Below are positions 57,481-64,000 of a stretch of DNA of 64,000 bases, in pieces. The translations under genes were made by a program, and so were the position numbers. Position 1 is the stretch's first letter. The number at the start of each line of letters is the position of its first letter. The stretch is from an uncultured Pelagibacteraceae bacterium (GTDB taxonomy: Bacteria; Pseudomonadota; Alphaproteobacteria; Pelagibacterales; Pelagibacteraceae): contig CACGVB010000004.1 of NCBI GenBank assembly GCA_902576395.1, forward strand, positions 1 to 64,000, written 5' to 3'. Under the pieces are notes generated by a model. That model did no database searches, was not told the DNA's origin, and worked only from the letters and a program-made list of their open reading frames with translations.

Positions 57481-57507
57481 AAGGCCACCTAAAAATTAGG
57501 TGGCCTT
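57481..57507 (-). terminator. intrinsic terminator/attenuator between sugar SBP and first permease
   Basis: AAGGCCACCTAA (57481-57492) / TTAGGTGGCCTT (57496-57507); on the minus strand followed by a run of nine T. Confidence 0.85.
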
Positions 57508-57520
57508 AATTTTTTGTATT

Positions 57521-58777
57521 TTACATATTATCTAATACTGAATCAGCCAAAGCATTTGCTGCATCAACTGAAGACATGTCAGAATTAAAGTGTTCTGTAA
57601 TCACATCTTGTAAAGCAGCTTTCATAGTATTACCTTGAGCCATTCCATGAGCAAAACTTGGAACTAATCCACCACTTGCTCCTGCAGTTTTGATGTCAGA
57701 ATTTGATGTTTTTGCACATTTATCAAATTCATCCATTGGTACATCTAAACGTGCTGGAATTGATCCTTTGTATAAGTTGAAAACTTTTTGGAAGTTTTTA
57801 CCCATCATTAATTTAGCTAATAATTTTTGACCTTCTTGTTTGTCTGGGTCACTTGTTTTGTAGAATATAAAGCTGTCTACATTGTACAAGTATCCATTAT
57901 TAGATGGGGTTGCAGCACAATAGTAATCTACACCTGGTACTTTTCCAGCAGCAGTAAATTCACCTTTTGCCCAGTCACCCATAATTTGGAAACCAGCTTT
58001 TCCTTCAATAACCATTCCAGTAGCAACGTTCCAATCTCTTCCTGGGCTACCTTCATCAGTGAAACCTTGAAGTTTTCTCATTTGATCAAAAACTTTTACA
58101 GTTGTCTCACTTCTTAAACAAGTTTCTTTAAGATCTACATAACAGTTTTTGTAATAGTTATTTCCACCAATACCCATAGCTACTGCTTCGAAGACTGTTG
58201 CGTCTTGCCAAGCTTGACCACCATGTGCAAAAGGAATGATACCTGCAGCTTGAAGTTTTTCTGCTGCTGCATTTAATTCATCCCAAGATGTAGGAACTGA
58301 AATTCCATTAGCATCAAATACTGCTTTGTTAGCCCACATCCAATCAATTCTATGAATGTTTACTGGAGCTGCACAATATGGACCACTGTTATTCTGACAT
58401 TTGTGAACTGCAGCAATCATAGGATCTAATAATCCATCCCAACCTTCTGATTGAGCAATAGGATCAATGTTATATGGAGCAACTACTCCTTCTTGATCAT
58501 ATTCTTGAATTGTTGGACCTTTAATTTGAGAAGCTGAAGGAGGATCTCCCGCAACTATTCTTGCTTTAAGTGCAACGTTAGCAGCGTCTCCACCACCACC
58601 TGTTACAGGCATGTCTAACCATTCACCACCGTTTGCAGCGAAATCATCTTTTAATACTTTAAGTGCAGCTGCTTCACCACCTGATGTCCACCAGTGCAAA
58701 ACCTCAATTTTTGGTCCTGCAAAAGAAGATGTAGAAGTGAATGCAAACGCAATTAAAGCAATTAGCATTTTTTTCAT
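57521..58777 (-). CDS. sugar ABC transporter substrate-binding protein
   Basis: Signal peptide; VLHWWTSGGEAAALKVLKDDFAANGGEW; GFQIMGDWAKGEF. Confidence 0.92.
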   Translation of the reverse strand: MKKMLIALIAFAFTSTSSFAGPKIEVLHWWTSGGEAAALKVLKDDFAANGGEWLDMPVTGGGGDAANVALKARIVAGDPPSASQIKGPTIQEYDQEGVVAPYNIDPIAQSEGWDGLLDPMIAAVHKCQNNSGPYCAAPVNIHRIDWMWANKAVFDANGISVPTSWDELNAAAEKLQAAGIIPFAHGGQAWQDATVFEAVAMGIGGNNYYKNCYVDLKETCLRSETTVKVFDQMRKLQGFTDEGSPGRDWNVATGMVIEGKAGFQIMGDWAKGEFTAAGKVPGVDYYCAATPSNNGYLYNVDSFIFYKTSDPDKQEGQKLLAKLMMGKNFQKVFNLYKGSIPARLDVPMDEFDKCAKTSNSDIKTAGASGGLVPSFAHGMAQGNTMKAALQDVITEHFNSDMSSVDAANALADSVLDNM

Positions 58778-58887
58778 ATATTTCCCTCTTATTTGTTAAA
58801 TTAAGTTAACTTAAAAAAAACAATTATAGATTGATTTATTAAAAGACTACAAGAAAAAAAAATACAACCAATAATTGATTTATAATA

Positions 58888-59790
58888 TTAATAGATTGAT
58901 TTTCTTCCTAATCTTGCAGCGCCTCTAACGCCACTAGCATCTCCGTACTTTGGTTTAAGAAACACACCTTCATACTCTCTGCCAGTTACAAATTTTCTTA
59001 CGATAGTTTCGATTTCACTTAAAAAATCAATTTCATTTGAAACACCCCCGCCAAAAACAAAACAATCAGGATCAAGAATGTTAATTATATTTGCTAAGGA
59101 CATTGCTAAATTTACTTTAAAATTATCTATTAAATTTTCAGCATCTAAATCATGTTTTCTATATAGTTCAAAGATCTCATTAGTTTTTAAATTTTTTTTA
59201 TATTGCTTATTAAATTTTTTAGCTAAACTTAAGCCTGACATAAAACTCTCAATCTCTCCCTCTCTTAGATTGGTAGATTCGAAATTTTCTTTTTTGGAAA
59301 TTAAATGGTTAATTTGATTATGTCCCCATTCACCTGCTACTCCATTTGGTCCACTAACAATTTTTTTATCTATTACTAAACCACCGCCTACTCCAGAGCC
59401 AATAATAATTCCATAAACAATTTTATAATGTTTTCCTGCCCCATCTAAAGCTTCAGACAAAGCAAAGCAATTGGCATCATTTTCACAAAATACCTCCTTA
59501 CCTAATTCTTTTCTTAGATCATTTTGAAATGGTTTTTTTTCTAACCAATAACAATTTGGCGCATTCTTAACTAATCCAGTTTGAGGAGAATGTACGCCAG
59601 GATGACAAACACCTATAGGTAGTTCTTTTTTAAATTCTTTTTCTAACTTTTTGTTAATTTCTTTAATGGTTTTTATAATTTGAAAATAGTCTTTTGGACA
59701 ATGAGTTCTCTCACGGTGACTTTCGTTTCCTTTTTCATCTAAAACTACACTTTCAATTTTTGTAGCTCCAACATCAATACCTATTTGCAT
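58888..59790 (-). CDS. ROK family sugar kinase-like protein
   Basis: MQIGIDVGATKIESVVLD, CENDANCFALSEALDGAG, GIIIGSGVGGGLVI, GEWGHNQI. Confidence 0.92.
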   Translation of the reverse strand: MQIGIDVGATKIESVVLDEKGNESHRERTHCPKDYFQIIKTIKEINKKLEKEFKKELPIGVCHPGVHSPQTGLVKNAPNCYWLEKKPFQNDLRKELGKEVFCENDANCFALSEALDGAGKHYKIVYGIIIGSGVGGGLVIDKKIVSGPNGVAGEWGHNQINHLISKKENFESTNLREGEIESFMSGLSLAKKFNKQYKKNLKTNEIFELYRKHDLDAENLIDNFKVNLAMSLANIINILDPDCFVFGGGVSNEIDFLSEIETIVRKFVTGREYEGVFLKPKYGDASGVRGAARLGRKSIY

Positions 59791-59793
59791 AAA

Positions 59794-60543
59794 TCAATAA
59801 GTTGCTCTTCCACCACTCAAATCAAAAACAGCAGCTGTTGAAAAAGAATTTTCTTCACTTGATAACCAAGTCACAAGGGATGCTAATTCATTAACTTTTG
59901 CAAATTTATTTCTAGGAATTTTAGATAACATATAGTTTATATGTTCCTCAGTCATTTGATCAAATATTCTAGTTTTTGCTGCTGCTGGAGTAACACAATT
60001 AACTGCAATATTTTTTAATGCTAATTCTTTTCCCAATGACTTTGTTAAACCTATTACTCCTGCTTTAGAAGTGCTGTAAGCACTAGCGTTAGGATTGCCT
60101 TCTTTTCCTGCAATTGATGCAATATTTACAATTCTTCCATAATTATTCTTCATCATGTATGGGGTCACTGCTTTACAGCAATAAAATACTGCATTTAAAT
60201 TTAGGTCTATAACCTTCTTCCATTCATCAAGTGGATAATCAACTACCGTGGTATTTTTTCCTGCAACGCCTGCATTATTGATGAAAATATCAATTTTTTT
60301 GTGTGTTTTTTCAATTTCAGCTAAATTTTTTTTTATATTCTCATAATTTCCGACATCAACAATTTGGTATGAAACCTTATCTGAATTAATTTTTTTTGTT
60401 GCAGTTTTAATTGCCTCTTCATCTATATCCCAAATTACAACACTTGCTCCTGAAGAAATAAATCTCTCTGTAATGGCTAGTCCAAAACCTTGGGCACCTC
60501 CTGTCACTATTGCAACTCTATCTTTTAAATCAAAATTAATCAT
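59794..60543 (-). CDS. short-chain dehydrogenase/reductase (SDR)
   Basis: AIVTGGAQGFGLAITERF, INNAGVAGKNTT, YSTSKAGVIGLTKSLG. Confidence 0.92.
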   Translation of the reverse strand: MINFDLKDRVAIVTGGAQGFGLAITERFISSGASVVIWDIDEEAIKTATKKINSDKVSYQIVDVGNYENIKKNLAEIEKTHKKIDIFINNAGVAGKNTTVVDYPLDEWKKVIDLNLNAVFYCCKAVTPYMMKNNYGRIVNIASIAGKEGNPNASAYSTSKAGVIGLTKSLGKELALKNIAVNCVTPAAAKTRIFDQMTEEHINYMLSKIPRNKFAKVNELASLVTWLSSEENSFSTAAVFDLSGGRATY

Positions 60544-60544
60544 A

Positions 60545-62017
60545 TTATTTTTTTCGTTTTTTTGACCTTAATAAAGGAAAAGCTAAAGCAATTAAAGATA
60601 AAATAAAAAAGGTTAAAGCTATTGGTCTTGTTAAAAACATCAACCAATTTCCATCAAAAATTACTAAAGATTGTCTTAAAGTTCCCTCTACTAACTCTCC
60701 TAAAATTAATCCTATAATTACTGGGACCACTGAAAATCCAAATCTTCTCATAAAAAATCCAAGCACACCAAAAAATAACATAATCCAAACATCAATTATT
60801 GATTGACTTAAAGAATAAGTACCACACACAGATACAGCAAATATCATGGGCCATAAAATTTTGTTAGGAACAAGAGTTATTCTTGCAAATAATTTTGCAC
60901 CAAAAAAACCAAAAATAAAAAATAAAACATTAGCAATTAACATTGCCCCAAAAATTCCATACAAAAAGTCTGGTTGCTCTCTAAATAGATCTGGACCTGG
61001 TCTTACACCATGAATTATAAGCCCAGTTAATATGACTGCTGTTGTAGCACTTCCAGGTATTCCTAATGCTAACGTTGGAACCATTGCACCACCTGTAGCA
61101 GCATTATTTGCTGCCTCAGCACCGGCAATACCTTCTATTGACCCTTTTCCAAATTCTTCTGGCTCTTTAGAAAATCTTTTTGCTTCTGAATAACCAATTA
61201 AGGATGCTACAGTCCCACCCTCAGCTGGCAAAACTCCAATAAATGAACCAATACCACTAGATCTAAGAATAGTTTTCCAGGTTTTTTTATAATCATCTAA
61301 GGATGGAAGTTTTACCGCTTTTAGTGCAACTCTTTTAAAAACTTGATCAAGAAGTGTAGACTGAGTTAACATTTCGCTTATTGCAAATAAACCTACTACA
61401 ACTGGTATAAATCCTATTCCTACAGAAAGCTCATTTATACCATAAGTAAATCTATCAATTGAAGTCATAAAATCTTTTCCAATAGTAGAAATTAAAATTC
61501 CAAACGCACCAGCGATTAAATTTTTGATCGGACTTCCTTCACCAATTGATGCTAGCATTGTTAAACCAAAAATAGCTAACGCAAAATATTCTGGTTGACC
61601 AAATTCATAGGCAAGTTGAGCTAAAACAGGTGCAAAAAATACCAAAACTATTACGCTAAAAATTCCACCCACTGTGCTTGAAACTGTTGCCATACCCAAG
61701 GCTCTCCCTGCTTCCCCCTTTTGAGCTAAGGGATAACCATCTAGACAAGTGGCTGCTGCTGCTGGAGTTCCAGGGGTATTTATTAAAACTGCAGTGATTG
61801 CACCGCCGTATGTTCCAGCACAGTAAATTGATGTTAAGAGAACTATTGCTGAAAGAGGGTCTAAAGTCATAGTAAATGGTAAAATTAATGCACCACCAGT
61901 TGTAGGGCCTAATCCTGGTAGAACGCCTAAGATCAGTCCAAATAAAGTCCCAAAAATCAAAACAATTAACAACTTAGAAGTAAACAAAGGTGCCATCATT
62001 AATAAAAGATTGTCCAT
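60545..62017 (-). CDS. tctA: tripartite tricarboxylate transporter large permease (TctA family)
   Basis: GVLPGLGPTTGGALILPFTM, INTPGTPAAAATCLDGYPLAQKGEAGRALG, ALGIPGSATTAVILTGLIIHGVRPGP. Confidence 0.95.
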   Translation of the reverse strand: MDNLLLMMAPLFTSKLLIVLIFGTLFGLILGVLPGLGPTTGGALILPFTMTLDPLSAIVLLTSIYCAGTYGGAITAVLINTPGTPAAAATCLDGYPLAQKGEAGRALGMATVSSTVGGIFSVIVLVFFAPVLAQLAYEFGQPEYFALAIFGLTMLASIGEGSPIKNLIAGAFGILISTIGKDFMTSIDRFTYGINELSVGIGFIPVVVGLFAISEMLTQSTLLDQVFKRVALKAVKLPSLDDYKKTWKTILRSSGIGSFIGVLPAEGGTVASLIGYSEAKRFSKEPEEFGKGSIEGIAGAEAANNAATGGAMVPTLALGIPGSATTAVILTGLIIHGVRPGPDLFREQPDFLYGIFGAMLIANVLFFIFGFFGAKLFARITLVPNKILWPMIFAVSVCGTYSLSQSIIDVWIMLFFGVLGFFMRRFGFSVVPVIIGLILGELVEGTLRQSLVIFDGNWLMFLTRPIALTFFILSLIALAFPLLRSKKRKK

Positions 62018-62018
62018 A

Positions 62019-62525
62019 CTAGTAATAATAAAGGTTTGTAATTATTCCTGGAGGAAATCTAAGTCCCAATATCATTTCAAAAAATATGAAAACTACTAAT
62101 GGAAACAATATTCCAACTAATAATAAATAAAAAATTCTCTTTTCACCCCAATTGTATGAAACAAATATTGAGAGTACTGATATAGCTAAGAAAAAATCTA
62201 ATGTTTTAGAGATTATAATAAATAAAATAAAACTTAAGATTGTTAAAAAAAATGGTTTTGGAAGTTTTTTTTCTTTTTTCCAAGGATTTTTGAATGAAAG
62301 ATAATAAATAACTGCAGTTAAAAACATTATCAATACTAACAATCCTTTTGGGAAAGTAGCAGGTTGTATGCCTCTATTTAAAATTGGAGGAACCTTATCA
62401 AATGTAAAAGTAGTTACTAATAATATTGTCGAAACAAATATAATTACGAAAAAAACTTTAAATTCATCCTTAAAAAAAAAGGGCAAACTTTTGTTTGCCC
62501 TTTTTTTATTTCGTACATTATTCAT
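62019..62525 (-). CDS. tctB: tripartite tricarboxylate transporter small permease (TctB family); first codons overlap a stem-loop
   Basis: Four hydrophobic segments, position between TctA and TctC; N-terminus MNNVRNKKRANKSLPFFFKDE is encoded by the stem-loop 62474-62507. Confidence 0.8.
   Translation of the reverse strand: MNNVRNKKRANKSLPFFFKDEFKVFFVIIFVSTILLVTTFTFDKVPPILNRGIQPATFPKGLLVLIMFLTAVIYYLSFKNPWKKEKKLPKPFFLTILSFILFIIISKTLDFFLAISVLSIFVSYNWGEKRIFYLLLVGILFPLVVFIFFEMILGLRFPPGIITNLYYY
62474..62507 (-). terminator. terminator-like stem-loop downstream of tctC, overlapping the annotated tctB 5' end
   Basis: AAAAAAAGGGCAAAC / GTTTGCCCTTTTTTT, loop TTTT; minus strand shows GGGCAAACAAAAGTTTGCCC followed by TTTTTTTTT. 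Confidence 0.8.
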
Positions 62526-62545
62526 AAAAATGTACTTTCTTATGA

Positions 62546-63520
62546 CTAATTAATGTAACCCAAAGCTTTAAGTTGAGCAGTCATCTCTGCAAGCATGACT
62601 TCCATTTGTTTGCCCCACTCATCAGCTCCAACAACACTAGTTGAATCAAGGCCGATATCAGTTAAAAAACTTTGGAAATATTTATGTTCCATTGCTTTAA
62701 TCATTGCATCTTCAAGTTGTTTTTTTCTATCGCCTGGAACACCTTTTCTTGTCACAAAACCTCTAACTGTTGAAAGCACAACTGGAATTCCTAACTCAGT
62801 GGCAGTAGGAACATTACTTAATTTTTCCATTCTGTTACTAGCAAGTACAACTGAAACACACAATGTACCATCTTCAATTTCTGTTACAGCTTCTCCCAAG
62901 TTTAAAACACCTACATCAATATCTCCTTTGATAAGATTAGTTTTAATAGGACCAACACCTTTATAAGGAACAATTGTTGGGTCTGTTAATTTTCCTTTTT
63001 TTGTAAAAGCGATAGCACTTACATCATCAATACCACCAACGTGAGTAGTACCATATTTTAATGATTTTGATTTTTGAGCGCTAATAAATTTTTTAGCATC
63101 TTTAATATCATTTTTACAATTTACGACAAATAATTGAGGATCATCAGTTCCTCTAGCAAGTGGTTGCATATCACTTAATTTAACTTTTGTTTTTCCTAAT
63201 GCCATAGAAACAGCATGTCCTGTAGTCCAAGTTAAAGTATGTTGACCATCTGCTGGTAAAGTCATCATGTAATCCATAGATGCAGCTCCACCACCGCCTT
63301 TCTTGTTAACTAATTGCATATCTTGTTTTAGATACCTTCTAGTTCTTAACAACATCATTCTAGTAGTTACGTCTGTACCACCACCAAAACCAGCGTGTGT
63401 AATAGCTTGAATTGGGTGACCATCTGCTTTTGCAGAAGTAATCATAAGTGGAAGCGCAACAACAAAAAATTCAGTTACCAAAAATGCGGCAGCTAAAAAT
63501 AATTTAAAACTTTTTTTCAT
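62546..63520 (-). CDS. tctC: tripartite tricarboxylate transporter substrate-binding protein (TctC family)
   Basis: Signal peptide; ITHAGFGGGTDVTTRMMLLRTRRYL; YGTTHVGGIDDVSAIAF. Confidence 0.9.
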   Translation of the reverse strand: MKKSFKLFLAAAFLVTEFFVVALPLMITSAKADGHPIQAITHAGFGGGTDVTTRMMLLRTRRYLKQDMQLVNKKGGGGAASMDYMMTLPADGQHTLTWTTGHAVSMALGKTKVKLSDMQPLARGTDDPQLFVVNCKNDIKDAKKFISAQKSKSLKYGTTHVGGIDDVSAIAFTKKGKLTDPTIVPYKGVGPIKTNLIKGDIDVGVLNLGEAVTEIEDGTLCVSVVLASNRMEKLSNVPTATELGIPVVLSTVRGFVTRKGVPGDRKKQLEDAMIKAMEHKYFQSFLTDIGLDSTSVVGADEWGKQMEVMLAEMTAQLKALGYIN

Positions 63521-63591
63521 TATTTCCCTCTTTTAAGTTAATTTATATTTAAATATATAAACATAATCTGATACATAGCGTAAAGTAAAAA

Positions 63592-64000
63592 ATGGCTCAA
63601 AATAAAATTAACATAGCAGTTCTTTTAGGGGACCCTTCTGGTATAGGCCCCGAATTGGTGTCAAAACTATTGTCAGAGGAAATCACTAACAAGGCTAATT
63701 TAATTGTCATAGGTGAAAAAAATATATTAGAAAGTGGAAATAAAATTTCAGGCAAATCACATAATTTAAATTTTGTAGAAAATTTCGACAATATTGATTT
63801 TGCTAAGGGTGATAAATTTTTTCTAGATATCTCTAATGGTAAAAATCATAATTATAAATTATCTGAGTGCTCTAAAGAGGCGGGAGAAAGCGTCTTAGCT
63901 TCGCTTAATTTAGCTTTAGATCTTGCTAAGGAAAATAAAATTCATGCAATAAACTTTGGACCTTTTAATAAAACAAGCCTTAAACTTGGAGGAAATAAAT
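63592..64000 (+). CDS. PdxA family (4-hydroxythreonine-4-phosphate dehydrogenase-like), truncated by window end; not in supplied track
   Basis: Translated by hand from ATG 63592: MAQNKINIAVLLGDPSGIGPELVSKLL...INFGPFNKTSLKLGGNK; open to the window end. Confidence 0.85.
   Translation, partial: MAQNKINIAVLLGDPSGIGPELVSKLLSEEITNKANLIVIGEKNILESGNKISGKSHNLNFVENFDNIDFAKGDKFFLDISNGKNHNYKLSECSKEAGESVLASLNLALDLAKENKIHAINFGPFNKTSLKLGGNK

Noticed and set aside
62595-62966. 123-aa + strand ORF within tctC
   Set aside because: Antisense to the TctC-like CDS; no independent support.
63597-63791. 64-aa - strand ORF listed near the window end
   Set aside because: Antisense to the PdxA-like CDS starting at 63592, which the track missed because it has no stop in the window.
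1-64000. CRISPR arrays, tRNA/rRNA genes, transposons, prophage, known riboswitches
   Set aside because: Looked for regular repeats, tRNA-like cloverleaf ends, transposase/integrase motifs and structured leaders; none was convincing by eye. A covariance-model search (Infernal/tRNAscan) would be needed for certainty.

Overview
This is an AT-rich, gene-dense chromosomal window. The protein families and compact layout suggest a streamlined marine alphaproteobacterium (SAR11-like), but that taxonomy is inference. I saw no rRNA, tRNA, CRISPR array, transposase or phage gene. The content is mostly nutrient uptake and small-molecule catabolism: a NitT/TauT-type ABC system, BASS, MFS, EamA and SMR carriers, a glycine-betaine ABC (ProXWV-like), a dipeptide-type ABC, a TRAP system, a sugar ABC and a tripartite tricarboxylate (Tct) system. 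Catabolic blocks include a sugar-acid cluster (~39-51 kb) and a HpsN-like dehydrogenase beside a Pta-like gene. The points most worth following up are: (1) a 36-codon metallothionein-like ORF, absent from the supplied track, inside a sulfide-oxidation/cysteine-synthesis run (19.5-23.2 kb); (2) an island of consecutive small stand-alone proteins (23.3-26.7 kb; NTF2/SnoaL-like, dimeric alpha/beta-barrel-like, AOC-barrel-like, cupredoxin) flanked by paralogous genes; (3) inverted repeats at all five visible substrate-binding-protein/next-gene junctions, one inside the 5' end of tctB; (4) an apparent one-base frame break in an A7 run at the 5' end of the pta-like gene; (5) spaced TGTCCRAAATGGG repeats in front of a regulator that contains two similar winged-HTH units. 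All product calls come from reading protein sequence by eye; no database search was run.
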